From: Lineus longissimus
Taxonomy: Eukaryota > Nemertea > Pilidiophora > Heteronemertea > Lineidae
Assembly (NCBI RefSeq): GCF_910592395.1
Contig: NC_088320.1
Location: 10,972,501 to 11,036,500, forward strand
Reading direction: 5' to 3'
Length of the DNA: 64,000 nucleotides
Positions 33,910 through 46,858 of this stretch are shown here, in pieces (position 1 is the stretch's first letter; each line of letters begins with the position of its first letter). The notes under the pieces are model-generated. The model had not been told where the DNA came from, made no database searches, and was given only the letters and a program-made list of their open reading frames with translations. Both the position numbers and the translations under genes were made by a program.

Positions 33910-34081
33910 TGTGGGGGAAGCCACACTAAGGCTATAAAGCCACCCTTATTGCTCCGGAATAACGTGAACAAATCGGTTCGTTTCCTTGTATAAAACCATG
34001 TGCGTTTATTATGACAAAAAACACAAGAACATTTATGCGACTACAATTATACAGGGTGTAACAATACTGCTGTCTGCAACA
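33910..34081 (-). repeat. 5' LTR of BEL-1
   Basis: 172 bp with no difference seen from the 3' LTR. It should carry the promoter for gag-pol. Confidence 0.95.
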
Positions 34082-34373
34082 CTCTGTGGACCGAGGTAAA
34101 AAGGGAAAGAAATCTAAACGCGAAATGACCTCATTCTCTTAATACAGGTCGGATCGCGCTGATTTTTCGTGTTTTGAGTTCACCTTGGGCAACTCCTAAT
34201 TTAGCACCGTCAACGAAGTGGCTAGGCCTTCCCAATCAGAAATGTCCAATTTTGTCCACAGATGGGTCCCTAGATGGATGGATGGATGGATGGATGGATT
34301 GCAGGACGGACACCATTTGAACAGCTATTCTACTAGCTCCGCTGACTTTGTCAGCTGAGCTAAAAAGCAATGA
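34082..34373 (-). repeat. family B copy 2, right part
   Basis: Continues the repeat broken by BEL-1 (ctctgtggaccgaggtaaaa) through a (GGAT)n run (34,274-34,300) to the terminal hairpin and cagctgagctaaaaa. It matches 12,302-12,570 in reverse. Confidence 0.75.
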
Positions 34374-35742
34374 ATTTCCTCTGTTTTTGTGACCTTCTAA
34401 GCCGTGTTGTGCAATGGGAGTTACTAGGTTCTGCCTTCGTGTAGGATTGCAGTGTACTTCTTCATAACAGCATGCATTGTATAACAATATATCTATGTCG
34501 GTTATAACGTCGATCGGTTTAGCTGACTATAACAGTAATGTTATGCGTTATGCAATGTTAGCCAAATGAACAGCTCACATCAGCAACTACCTAGGGGACC
34601 TTGCAACTATTGATATCTAACAAAGGAAGCTTATTCCCGCCTTAGGTATTGACCGGGCCATTATAAACTCCCCATTTTATAAGCGCTTCTCGATAGGCTC
34701 CCTTTAATACGGGCAGCTGATTACATACATGTACTGACCATCAATGATTGTTATCAGAGTGTAGAAAGACTCTGCTTCTACATTATGATGCTATCATGCT
34801 TTTTGGTAGAGTAACTAGACTAGTTATTACTCTAAGGTAAGAAGCATAACAATTATGAGAGAAGAAATGTTTCTACTTATATATTTCATTTTATTGAAAT
34901 TTTCAAAACACCGCCTCCTGCTAGTGCTGGATCAACAGTGCCCGTTATCCACCTTCACTGACTTCAGGTTATCATCGGGCCTGCACTCTTCGGGGAGGAT
35001 ATAGCACAGACGACGCACGTGAGGCATTATGGATAATGTCCACCCCGGGTAATCCACCCGGGGTAATCCACAGTTCTTTTTGTCCCGCTTTTGTCGATCG
35101 TTAAAGTCTGTCTCCTCGGAGTTGGCAACGGCATGTGAGGCAAAGATATCGGATTTCGCAGTGGCATGCATTAGAGTAGTGCAGACGGCCTCAGTCAAGT
35201 GCTCGTTATCTCAGTTCACATTTTGCAGAAGCTTGGAGGAGAAAGAAATCCCCGCCAAAATGCAAAGAATGCTGACGTCAGATCATCTAGGAAGTTTAGT
35301 CGGAATGCTATTGTCTGTTCTTAAATCATGAGAAGGCAAAATACTTTGGTTGTGAGCTTAAACATGAGCTTTTCAGAGAAAATGCATGTAAAAGACAAAA
35401 ACCAGTTGTACCTAAAATTTCAGAAAATGCTATAGGCACTTTAAGAGGCACAAACTAGGCCAGCGCTGGTGTTGTTTACTGCTGCTACTAATTGGTTCAA
35501 GTGCGATATCACTTGGCGTGTGGCTGAAGTCCTTTGATAGGGCCTATGCTGCCAAATCCACGGAGACAGAATATAGTAAGACCGACATTGGCGAAGAATT
35601 GTACACTCATCATATATATGGCTTCTCTAAACAAAGTACGTAAAGTCTGGTTCAGTGTACGTACGTGTAGCCTAACTTCGACCAAAGCACTACGTAGGCC
35701 TACGTAAGTTCTCATTCGACCTTCTGACCTAAGGTTCATATT
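34374..35742. other. no gene recognised
   Basis: A minus-strand open frame of 88 codons (34,932-35,198) has no recognised motif or clear splice sites. Nothing else is supported. Confidence 0.3.
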
Positions 35743-35747
35743 CCTCT

Positions 35748-37369
35748 TGTTCTGGCGATCAACGAATTGACAAGATGACCATAAGATAACTATGCCAGAG
35801 GTTAATTACTTTTTGAAGAGGACTGTATATTTATATGGTACAAGCTATCATTAGATACCTACAATTCACTACAGCTGTAAATGCTTCAGCCTAAAGCCAG
35901 CGGCTCCGTACTAGTTTTTTACAAACGATTGCGGTGTCTCTTCTCCGGCATCTACAACAGGCTATCCTCCGTCTCGTGTTTGATTGCAGACTTCGGTCTT
36001 CTAGCCCGGAACGTCAGTAGAAGGGCGTAGTAGATTATATATATGTCAAATTATCTTCCCACCAAGGGGAATATATCAATACAAGTTTTTTCCGCTAAGG
36101 GATATATACTAAAATGCTTCTCACAACTCAAAACGTGCTACAACACAAACAGTCTGTAACATTGACTCAGGCTGACTGAAGCAACCTGACCGCTAGCTAG
36201 GACTATATAAATGACTTCGACTCAACCGGTTCTGCCCAGATGGCAACAGACTAGTCCTAACTAGCCGGCAGGTCGTAACAATAAACTAGCCAGTAAATTA
36301 AGAATACTATACCGCCACGGGTATTCTATAAACGGGGAGGGACGTCAACAGCAAGGCCTCGTCCTTCTCGATCTCAGCAGGGCGGATTCGTCCAACTCTT
36401 CAACACGGCTTCTGGCGTAAGCGGAGAGACAGTGATGGAATCACACCCACTGGCTTCTAACTATATAACTATCAAACAGTCACCTGAAGTCAACATACAC
36501 AGATTAAAACCGTGGGTTAACACAACATCTTTTTAGTCCCAAAATACAACTGGGTTTTTATATAATGGTTTTCCAGAAATCCGTTCGCACGGTCTATAAT
36601 TATTAAAGTCTATATAACAGGTTCGAGTATGTCCAATAACACCAATGGACTAAAATACCAAACGATAACGATTCATTCTAACCGAGAATCAACAACATTA
36701 CTATTAGCCCATTCATCGAAAATAGGCCTAAAAGAGTGGAGTGGAAAGTTGCTCAGGTCGACCTGATCTACGCGAGCCTATTCGAAGCACCTGGTCTGCA
36801 AAGACCAGAATGCACCTTCAAACATTAATACACCCCCCTTTAGACCCCTTCTCAAACTATAGAAAAACCATGTCAATTAAATGCACAGATAGCTATACAT
36901 TAGCGAGAGGAAGACACAAACTGGTGATACGTTACAAACACAGCACGATACACACGGTCAGTGCATCGGCCGTATACAAATGTACGTAAAGCGTGAAAAG
37001 CTTCACACCGGTAAAATTATGGCATTTTCCATTCTATCAGTACAGTACGGCGTGAATCAATCATAAAAACGTTACCACCATTTCAACGCTGCTTCAAACC
37101 ATTTTCAACCATCTCGCTACGAACTTCAGGGCGTTGTCATCTATCGAATAGTACAGAACCGGCGGCGATCCTCACTCAATCGCGGACGGAGTCGAAGTGC
37201 TGTCTTGAACACACATGCCCATGGGTGTTACCTAAGTCTCGCCAACATCTCGCAAAATCTCGGTAAACAATTTTTTGGCGCGGAAATAATAATACAATAA
37301 CGGGGTCAAACCGGGTCAAGGGAGAAGTCAGCTGATCGCAATAACAAAAGATCACTGATCGTCACAACA
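35748..37369 (-). repeat. 3' LTR of BEL-2
   Basis: About 1.62 kb. An 82-codon plus-strand open frame inside it (36,741-36,989) is repeated in the other LTR and is not regarded as a gene. Confidence 0.95.
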
Positions 37370-37378
37370 CCCCTCCCC
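37370..37378 (-). promoter_or_regulatory. polypurine tract of BEL-2
   Basis: The minus strand reads GGGGAGGGG directly against the 3' LTR, the expected place for plus-strand priming. Confidence 0.75.
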
Positions 37379-37435
37379 GTGACAAGATCCGAGTTAGCCA
37401 TGTCACAATATATATATAGTTCCTCAGAACTTAAC

Positions 37436-37855
37436 CTACTTTTTGTCGTTTGCTTTTTCGGTAGTCGTCTCACCATCGGCTGCAATCAACGGAACAAGGC
37501 GCGTGATAGGACGTCGATACGTTTTTCCTCTGGACAAGACTGTCGCTGTTCTTATATGACCATCAGAACCTCTCTCTACTTCAGTGACTTTTCCAATCGG
37601 CCAGCTCCAACGGGGGCAACCTTGCTCCTGCAGGACAACGACATCATCGACTGCCAAATCAGAATGGACTTCTCTCCATTTTCCTCTCTGCTGTTGGAGA
37701 GTCAAATACTCCTTCTGCCATCTAATCCAGAACCTGTACAACATGTCTTGGACTAGGCGCCATCGATGTCGTGGGTTGTAGTCAGTCTCGTCCACGATCT
37801 GGGGAGCCAACTGTCCACCGCACTGTCCCACCAGGAAATGATTAGGCGTCAACAC
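37436..37855 (-). pseudogene. BEL-2 polyprotein, C-terminal segment after a stop codon
   Basis: This segment has the post-integrase C-terminal domain of BEL/Pao polyproteins (NHFLVGQ, then LYRFWIRWQKEYL). It is in the same frame as the integrase segment just upstream and is separated from it by an in-frame TAA at 37,859-37,861. Its independent translation is unlikely. Confidence 0.85.
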
Positions 37856-37858
37856 TTC

Positions 37859-39130
37859 TTAATCTTTAGGGTCGGAGCTAACATACGTCAACGGCCTGGA
37901 GTTCAGCATACCTTCTACTTCGACAATCCCTGTCAGCAACTCTTCGTCAGTCAGGCGGGCTTCTCCAAAAATCGAATACAAGGCTTTCTTGGCAGACTTA
38001 ATGAGCGACTCAAACACCCCACCATGGTGGGAGCCATACGGAGGGTTGAACTTCCAACGGATGCCCTGATTACTCACAGAGTCGACTATCTTCGTCCGAT
38101 CCATGCCCTCCACGAATTCTCTCAGGGTACTCTCTCCTTTTACCAAGCACCCTCCGTTATCACTTACGACTTCTATCGGTTTCCCTCTGCGTGCCACCAT
38201 TCTTGAAAAGGCCATCAAGAATCCATCCGTCTCCAACGAGTAGGCCATCTCCAAGTGAACACCTCTAGTCTGCAAACAAGTAAACAAACACATGTATCTC
38301 TTAACAGATTTGAATCTAGTGATCTTAGTAACAAAGGGGCCAGCAAAATCAACACCGCAGTAGGAGAAGGCCCTGAGAGACATCATAACTCTGGAGGCTG
38401 GTAGCGGAGCCATCATCTGGGTTGCTGGTTGTTCTTTCATCTTTCTACACTGGTAACAGCAATAAGCCACCTTTTTGACGGCTTCTCGCCCATTCAAGAT
38501 CCAAAATCGCAGTCTTATATCAGCCAGGGTAGCATTCACTCCACGTGAATGCCCAGCATACAGGTGGGCTCTTCTCACAATCAGTACTGAAATGTGATGT
38601 GAACTAGGAAGAATGATTGGATGTCTAACATCGTATGGTAGGTCGGCATGCTGCAAACGACCTCCCACTCTCATCACACCATCAGCATCTAGGAATGGGT
38701 TAAGACTTCTTAATGCGCTTTTCTTCATCACCCTCGCACTATTACCTACCAGCAACGCGTTGTAGTCTTCAAACAGGCAGGCCCGCTGTACCATTCTCAC
38801 AATGGCGAGCTCAGATTCTTGGTACTCGTCACGTGATAAGGCATCATTCGGAATTTCATCAGTATCAGCTTGTCTATCACCGGAATTCTTACATTTTGAA
38901 GTGTGATCATCATACTGTCGATCAGACCCATCTAACTCGCTGGAATCACACCCATTCTTGTCAGGTTCCTTTCGATTCACCATCTGCTGAGGTCCTCCTC
39001 TAACAATGTGGACAAACCTTATCATCCAAGCCATCACACGTACCAATCGATTCCATGTGGAGTACTTGGTGTAGTTCATTCTTTCGAGAAGTTCTGGTGT
39101 TGAAACTGCAACCATGGCATTTGTCTGCAC
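37859..39130 (-). pseudogene. BEL-2 polyprotein, integrase segment
   Basis: It holds the integrase zinc-binding part (YCCYQCRKM), the first Asp in YCGVDFAGPF, the second in VVSDNGG and the Glu in GVFESLIKSAK, so the D-D-E triad is present. It begins out of frame with the gag-RT part and ends at an in-frame TAA. The first ~45 codons overlap the shifted 3' end of the upstream frame. Confidence 0.9.
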
Positions 39131-42100
39131 ACACGACTTGGAAGACTCGATTACAGCTTGGTCTGTAGGGTTGATCAGGGTTGATCAGAGTCTTACACGT
39201 CGGCCACTGGCTCTCTTCCTTATGTAAGAATTCCGGGCCCTGGAACCATACATTCGGACTGGTCAGATCCTCCACCGACATCCCTCTCGTTGCTACATCT
39301 GCAGGATTCTCTTTGCCTGGAACAAAACGCCATTGGTGAGGATTAGATTCAGATTGCAACTCAGCAATACTATTGGCCAAAAACGGCTTAAATCGCCTCG
39401 ACTGATTCCGTACCCAATGAACCACATCTAGTGAGTCGGTCCAAAATGTTGCCTTTTCTATGGGACACTTCAGCAAGGTAGTAATCTTCAGCGTGAGTCT
39501 ATAGCCTAGCACGGCTCCCATCAATTCAAGTCGCGGAATACTCACTGCTCTCAAGGGCGCGACTCTGGCTTTTGCTGCGACCAATGACAGCTCTATCTCT
39601 CCGCCAGCTGAGACATAACGGGCATAACTCACGGCGGCATATGCTTTCGAACTGGCATCGGAAAAAGTGTGAATGGTAACAACTCCCTCATTTGATGGCT
39701 GGGTAAAGTATCGCCTTGGGATGACTAGCTGTTCTATCCTCGGTAACTCCTCGAACCATTCTGTTGCTTCTATCACCAGGGCCTCAGGCATAGGTTCATC
39801 CCAGCCCAATCCCAAAACCCAGGACTGATGTAACGTCATCTTTACACGGATGGTGAAAGGTGCCAACCACTGTAAGGGATCAAACAGTGTAGCAATGCGA
39901 CTCAACAGCGACCTCTTGGTAACGACCTCTGGGACGACAATCTTCTGGGCAGCAAACCCAAAACAGTCAGGCTCGGCATCCCACCTGATCCCCAACGTCT
40001 TGATGCTTGGTAAAGTGGAATCGCTCACCTCCAACTGTCCACTAGCTCTATCTTCGGCAGGTACTCCCTCCAATGCCAGTAGGACGTTACTGCACCATCT
40101 CCGAATGTAGAATCCGGCCTTAATCAAAATGGCAGGCAAATCTTTCCGTAGCTGTTTGGCCTCCCAAGTCCCATCAATCGAGGTAATCGCATCATCCATA
40201 TATGTGCAGTACAGGCACACAAAGGCAACAGCTGGGCACACATCCTGGTGATCTCTGGCGTGAGTCTGCAAGACATGCATGGCAAGAAAAGGAGACGCTT
40301 TATCCCCAAAAGTTAGTCTGGTCGACTCATAAACTTCAACGGCACATGAGACATTCAGATCTCTCCATAAGATTCTGTGAAATTTGCGATCTCTCTCAGA
40401 CAGCAAAACTTGGGAGAACATCTCCTTGATGTCTCCAGCCAGACCAACTTGACCCACGCGAAATCTCACCAAGATGTTGAAGATTTCTCTTTGAAGCTTG
40501 GGACCAGCATGCATCTTATCATTCAAGGAGACTCCTTGATACTGGGCTGCAGAATCAAACACTATCCTCACCTTCGTAGTCTCCTTGTCCTCCCGAACCA
40601 CCGGAAAGTGCGGAAGATACCACCCAGTAGCAATGTCTGCATCTAGCACCTTTCTCAGGTATCCCTTCTCGATGTTTTGCTTCATCCCGTCTTTGTACTT
40701 CTCCGCCAGTTTCGGTTTCTTCATCAAGGTTCTCTCCAAGGACACCAGGCGGCGACGGGCGATCTCGTAGTTACATGGAAGTTCCGGACTGCCATCTATC
40801 CATGGGATGGAAACCTCGTAACATCCCTGCTCCCTGTGGTACACCTTTGAAGCTTCAACACCATCTATAATCCTCTGCTCTTCGGGTGTAAACTCTGTCT
40901 CTTTACCATCGGTCATCAAATCTTGGTTCCATAACGCACGTAAACAGCTATCTAAGTGAATATCTGACATAACTGAACAAGTGGCTGCATAGCCACCTAT
41001 CTCATCCTGGTCCTGGGAAGACGTCCCTATCATCCCAGTGCAAGTCCAACCAAGGGGAGTAAGACGTGCTACTTGCTCTCCTGGCTGTCCTGCGACCTCC
41101 TCTAAAGACATCGTCAGCTCGGGATGATCGGATCCTATTACTATGTCTACAGTCTCTGCACCATCAATCCTCGGGAAGTCAATAGCTGCCAAATGAGACC
41201 ATCTATTTTTGTTCATGCCCCAGTTCTGAGGACGCACCCCCTCGCATAGGCGATCCAAAATTCTACAGCCCAGTCTTACCCTTAGGTTGCCATTCAAACT
41301 CTCCACCGACAGGGTCACTGTACCACTCTTGACCTTTGTACCAGTCGTCGTCATAGTTGACATGGTGATCGTGTGGTCCTCAATTCTGGAAATCCCCAGC
41401 TCAGACAGGACGGATCGACGAACGTAGGAGGAGTCGGACCCATCATCGAGGAAGGCGTTCAATCTTCTCATCTGACCATCAACATCTGCAACAAGAACAG
41501 GTAAAACTCTTAATGATACTTTATTCAGACGTACCTGACCATTCCCAGCAATTCCAAAACACCCAACAGGCTCAGGTGTGTTCTTCTTGGCAGCTTCTGT
41601 CTTGGTTTCTTTCTTGTGCAGATGTCGATGGTGGGTCCGCTGGCATCCGTCTATCTCGCACTTCCGTGGCTCCTTCGTGCAATTCTTCGCCATGTGTTTC
41701 CCACACAGGCACTTGTAACATAAGGCTTTTTCCTTCGCTATCTTCCATCGCTCTTCGGTGGAGGCTGGCTTCCACAACTGGCATCTCACCACATGATGAC
41801 TGCCCTTGCATAACGGGCATTCGAACTCTGTTCCCTGGCGCTTGTCATCCTTCTGTTCGGCAGGCTTCGACTGGGAAGTAGTTGTCTTCTTAGAGTAAGT
41901 GGCTGAAACGGCATAAGAATGGCTTTTATTACTCTCAGACTTTCTCTTACTGTGTGGCTGTTCAGCAGTTTTTTCCTTGGTACGAGGAGCACGCAGCTCG
42001 GACATCTCCAACATCAAGCAAACTTGCCGGTTGAACCACTTCGTGAATACAGCCAAACCATCCTGGGCATTTGTACTGCGCTGCTCTGCATACTTCACTA

Positions 42101-43844
42101 GGAGAGAGTGTGGAACCTTTTGCTTCACTAAAGTATACAAGACGGTGTTACCAATTAACTCCCGGGCATGGTCAGTGTCATCGAGTTTGGAGATTACATC
42201 GCACATCTGGTTAGACAATTCTTCTAAGGCTCGCAAGTCACCCTCGGACACCTCTTTCCAAGTTAGCAACCGATCTAAGTATTTCTTTAGTGTACGAATT
42301 TCCCCCCCATAGCGCTGGTCAAGTTTAAAAATAGCCATCTTATATTGTGCTGCCGTATACCCCAGGTTGCTGATTAACCTAAGGGGATGACCCGACAAGG
42401 CATTTTTCAACATTATCATCTTGAATTTTACTGGTACCTGAGATTGTTCAACAAATACCTCGTACTGCGCCCTCCAGTCTTCGAATCGGTCTCTGTTGCC
42501 ATCGAATTTCGGTAAATGAGGTTTTGCCAGACCCTGGAAGAAGCGCTGTATCTCTTTCGTCTCGGCAGGTGTAACTTCTGGAACATCTTTGGCTGGAGTG
42601 GAGGAATGCTGTGGTCTTGGCATCGGTGTAGATTCCTCAATCGACTGCACTAACTCGTCAATCGGGTTCAACTTTGAAGCTGCTAGGACACCAAAGGGCT
42701 GCAAAACAGGCTTCTCACCCACCTTCTCATTACTGCTGGATAGGATAGGAAACTTCAAGCTCGCCAGGTCCTGAGCTTGAACCTGCTGGATCCAACTATT
42801 GTGTGCGGATGCAGACCGTCTCTTCCCTGTCATCTGGTGCTTTTCCCCTGCTGGGCTGAAATCTACAGGAAAAAGTTGAGTCGCTCTTTGCTTTCTAGGC
42901 GGTAACGTGAATACGACAGGCTTGGTAGGCATGGTAGGCTTAGCGATGCCTCCGCCATCCAACTCGGCCAGCAGCTGAGCCTTTAACTTTGCGCTCTCAG
43001 CCTCATCCTCGGCCTTCGCCAAGGCCAACTTCTGTCGAGCTTCCTGGATGCGCAGCTGTTCGACGTACCTCTGCTTCTCTTGCTTGACATTCAGCATCGC
43101 CAACTCTGCCTTTACTTTCGCCAACTGTGAACGGTTAGACTGCGTTGACTGATGTGATTGGTCACTCTTCGCGTCATCAAAGTCGTCTTCATCTTCTTCA
43201 TCTTCAGGAAGATTATCTTCTTCTGGTTTCTGGTGTCTGGTGTCTGGGTCACCCTGAGCAAGCAATGACGGCGTCATTGAAGGAGCCTCGTCTGCACGCT
43301 CTTCAATCTGGTCAATGACCTCATCTTCTAACTGCTCGACGATGCTATTAGCCTGACGGCCCCAGTCTACAAGGCGCTTCATCCGGTCCACGCTCGTAGT
43401 CAACTGTGTCAGCCTGTCAACTACAGAATAAACATCACGAGAAGATGACTTCAAGCGTTCTACCAATCTCTGCATCTTAGTTCTACTACCACGATCTCCT
43501 AAAAGCGTTCTCAACTCAGACGACATGTCATTAATTCTGGCACCTAACAACTGTCGCTCATCTTCTAACCAACAAGCAATCGCGTCCGAGTTCTCAGGGT
43601 CCAAAGCAGCAGCAAACTGCCCTCTATTACTGGTTCCAGACGTAGTTGCCGCGGTCATCTTACTACCGGGTTGTGACGTGGTCGAAGGTTGTGTTTTAAG
43701 TACCTCACCTGGACGGAGATCCAATGTTTGTGGCTGCTTCGGTTCCATCTCAGGTTGATCTTTTCGGATATTTTCCCACTCGTAATCTTGAAGATATGCA
43801 GGCTTCTTCTTGATTCGCGTCGACCTCCGAACAGCACCAGACAT
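39000..43844 (-). pseudogene. BEL-2 polyprotein, gag-protease-RT-RNase H segment (1,614 aa frame)
   Basis: N-terminal charged, coiled-coil-like gag (about 80-300; repeated KxxQEK and LAKAEDEAESAK patterns), a second gag core with KPHLPKFDGN near 441-450, three Cys/His clusters (676-688, 709-722, 729-743), protease DDGSD at 800-804, RT with YMDD at 1215-1218 and RNase H with TFSDASSKAY near 1375. The correct frame is lost near 39,168-39,187, where a 10-bp tandem duplication shifts reading. The last ~60 residues are therefore frameshifted and not true protein. Confidence 0.92.
39168..39187. repeat. 10-bp tandem duplication that breaks BEL-2
   Basis: gggttgatca occurs twice in direct succession (39,168-39,177 and 39,178-39,187). 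The frame upstream of it and the integrase frame downstream differ by one base, as expected from a 10-bp gain. Confidence 0.85.
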
Positions 43845-44102
43845 CGCTTATACCAACTGCAAATTCACAATGTACACCAAATATACGTGGATGCACACTA
43901 TATACGAACTGCACTGCTAATACTATGCAGTACTGGGAATACTAGGATGTACAATTGACCCTCAAATAACGGCAGTAATACTCTCAATATCTTGGTAACA
44001 GTGCATCAAAGCACCAAGGTCATCCAACAACTACTGACTTCACAGAGAAAGTGTAAATTGTAGGTATCTCAATCATCAATGAATAACAAAGGAGCAATCA
44101 AA

Positions 44103-44123
44103 ATAATTCGGTCGGAGAGACCA
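44103..44123 (-). promoter_or_regulatory. primer binding site of BEL-2
   Basis: The minus strand reads TGGTCTCTCCGACCGAATTA directly after the 5' LTR. It begins with the usual TGG. The tRNA was not assigned. Confidence 0.65.
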
Positions 44124-45740
44124 TGTTCTGGCGATCAACGAATTGACAAGATGACGATAAGATAACTATGCCAGAGGTTAATTACTTTTTGAAGAGGACT
44201 GTATATTTATATGGTACAAGCTATCATAAGATACCTACAATTCACTACAGCTGTAAATGCTTCAGCCTAAAGCCAGCGGCTCCGTACTAGTTTTTTACAC
44301 ACGATTGCGGTGTCTCTTCTCCGGCATCTACAACAGGCTATCCTCCGTCTCGTGTTCGATTGCAGACTTCGGTCTTCTAGCCCGGAACGTCAGTAGAAGG
44401 GCGTAGTAGATTATATATATGTCAAATTATCTTCCCGCCAAGGGGAATATATCAATACAAGTTTTTTCCGCTAAGGGATATATACTAAAATGCTTCTCAC
44501 AACTCAAAACTAGTACAACACAGTCTGTAACATTGACTCAGGCTGACTGAAGCAACCTGACCGCTAGCTAGGACTATATAAATGACTTCGACTCAACCGG
44601 TTCTGCCCAGATGGCAACAGACTAGTCCTAACTAGCCGGCAGGTCGTAACAATAAACTAGCCAGTAAATTAAGAATACTATACCGCCACGGGTATTCTAT
44701 AAACGGGGAGGGACGTCAACAGCAAGGCCTCGTCCTTCTCGATCTCAGCAGGGCGGATTCGTCCAACTCTTCAACACGGCTTCTGGCGTAAGCGGAGAGA
44801 CAGTGATGGAATCACACCCACTGGCTTCTAACTATATAACTATCAAACAGTCACCTGAAGTCAACATACACAGATTAAAACCGTGGGTTAACACAACATC
44901 TTTTTAGTCCCAAAATACAACTGGGTTTTTATATAATGGTTTTCCAGAAATCCGTTCGCACGGTCTATAATTATTAAAGTCTATATAACAGGTTCGAGTA
45001 TGTCCAATAACACCAATGGACTAAAATACTAAACGATAACGATTCATTCTAACCGAGAATCAACAACATTACTATAAGCCCATTCATCGAAAATAGGCCT
45101 AAAAGAGTGGAGTGGAAAGTTGCTCAGGTCGACCTGATCTACGCGAGCCTATTCGAAGCACCTGGTCTGCAAAGACCAGAATGCACCTTCAAACATTAAT
45201 ACACCCCCCTTTAGACCCCTTCTCAAACTATAGAAAAACCATGTCAATTAAATGCACAGATAGCTATACATTAGCGAGAGGAAGACACAAACTGGTGATA
45301 CGTTACAAACACAGCACGATACACACGGTCAGTGCATCGGCCGTATACAAATGTACGTAAAGCGTGAAAGGCTTCACACCGGTAAAATTATGGCATTTTC
45401 CATTCTATCAGTACAGTACGGCGTGAATCAATCATAAAAACGTTACCACCATTTCAACGCTGCTTCAAACCATTTTCAACCATCTCGCTACGAACTTCAG
45501 GGCGTTGTCATCTATCGAATAGTACAGAACCGGCGGCGATCCTCACTCAATCGCGGACGGAGTCGAAGTGCTGTCTTGAACACACATGCCCATGGGTGTT
45601 ACCTAAGTCTCGCCAACATCTCGCAAAATCTCGGTAAACAATTTTTTGGCGCGGAAATAATAATACAATAACGGGGTCAAACCGGGTCAAGGGAGAAGTC
45701 AGCTGATCGCAATAACAAACGATCACTGATCGTCACAACA
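44124..45740 (-). repeat. 5' LTR of BEL-2
   Basis: 1,617 bp, partner of 35,748-37,369. The gap between this LTR and the gag start (43,845-44,123) is the non-coding leader. Confidence 0.95.
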
Positions 45741-46392
45741 CCTCTAATACAAGTGTTGTTATCACAAGTCAAGATGAAGATGTTTATTTTTTTATCTAGC
45801 CAGTTTCAGGGATCGTGACATCAATGTACGTAGGCCTAAACAGATGCACTAGTGAAAAAAGACATGGCCTACTTGACTTGGCACGGAACATTCGGAAGAA
45901 ATCTACACTGTATTTATGAACGTCGTAGACAGTAAAAGAAATCGCTGGCTGTAGAAATCCATCATCCTTTTCCCCATTAATCTAGAACCGACAGCGTTTA
46001 TTTTTCTTCCGACCTTATATACATCACGATGAGAGTACGTTACGATGGTGCGTATGGCCGGTACTGTTTTTGTTGCTCTAACCGTATCTGCATTTTTCTG
46101 AAAATGTACAAAGAACAATTCCCCGGAATTTACCTCGTGGCCAAAAATGATTATAAACTAGGAAAATGGGTAGATATGCGCCATTATTGTGATGTATGAC
46201 ATGGCATATGCTCAACTTTAATAAGCTGAAAATTTGACAGCTAAGGCTATTTTCAGCAGGTGATTTGTATTCAATTGAACCGCATCTGATGTTAGAAAAT
46301 GACCTCGATGTGTACTTGGCAATTTCATAAACATCACATTTAATAGTACACTTCGTCTAAGTCATTTGGTAATGTATGGATAACCCTCTTAC

Positions 46393-46485
46393 CTGTGTAA
46401 CAGTGGCAGTATACTTCCGCAGTCTAGTGGTAGAAATGAGGTCTGGCTTGGAGCATTCGGCATCTATTGCAGCTTGATTTAAGAC
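46393..46485 (-). CDS. exon: second Arg motif of recombinase-like core
   Basis: A 31-codon, phase 0-0 exon between TTTTACAG and CAG|GTAAGAGG. It encodes LISTTRLRKYTATVTQ, which fits the H/Y-x-x-R region (box II) of the tyrosine-recombinase-like family. It joins in phase to the large exon ending at 49,240. It is short and would be missed by length-based ORF calling. Confidence 0.6.
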
Positions 46486-46858
46486 CTGTAAAATGAGAGG
46501 GTCAATAATGTTGGTTGTGTTTTTCTCATTTTAAAAGTCTTTATGCAAACCTACATACACAGTTAGCTATACAATGTTCATCCCCATCTCCTAAGTATTG
46601 CTGTTTACTCCAATACTAGTATGTGTGAACGTGTTTTGTAAATCCATTACTTCTGTTTTGGGGTTGATGCAAAATCGACTGAGAGCCATTTTCAATATCC
46701 AGATGTAAGCACCGCAGGAATGAGTAAAATCTGAATGCTCAATACTGCTGTGAATTAAGTCAATGGCCACTAGTGGATTTTAGAGAAAACAGAAGTGTAC
46801 TTTCCCCACACAGACATAGCATCACTAAAAGCTGCTTAATGGCGTGGTTAATTTTTAA

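Larger units (their letters stand above)
27604..34081 (-). mobile_element. complete BEL/Pao LTR retrotransposon (BEL-1)
   Basis: The LTRs at 27,604-27,775 and 33,910-34,081 are 172 bp each, have TG...CA ends and look identical. The element is flanked by ctctg on both sides (27,599-27,603 and 34,082-34,086), a 5-bp target duplication. It has a primer binding site, polypurine tract and uninterrupted gag-pol in the expected order on the minus strand. The empty target is present as single-copy cctcggtccacagagcaaat near 12,558. All of this indicates a young, possibly competent insertion. Confidence 0.95.
35748..45740 (-). mobile_element. BEL/Pao LTR retrotransposon with broken polyprotein (BEL-2)
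   Basis: LTRs at 35,748-37,369 and 44,124-45,740 have TGTT...AACA ends and are flanked by cctct on both sides (35,743-35,747 and 45,741-45,745). I noticed about ten substitutions and a few small indels between the LTRs, so they are over 99% alike. The polyprotein is split into three frames by a frameshift and a stop. The element is unrelated in sequence to BEL-1. It lies downstream of the recombinase-like gene, probably in its intron or 3' flank. Confidence 0.95.

Noticed and set aside
34932-35198. 88-codon minus-strand frame considered as a downstream exon of the recombinase-like gene
   Set aside because: No recombinase motif and no donor or acceptor in a compatible phase.
36741-36989. 82-codon open frame present in both BEL-2 LTRs (also 45,112-45,360)
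   Set aside because: Its repetition only reflects LTR identity; no domain is recognised and LTRs are non-coding in this class.
45903-46118. 71-codon minus-strand frame considered as the missing C-terminal recombinase exon
   Set aside because: It lacks the expected GH...HxxxY pattern and has no fitting splice sites.
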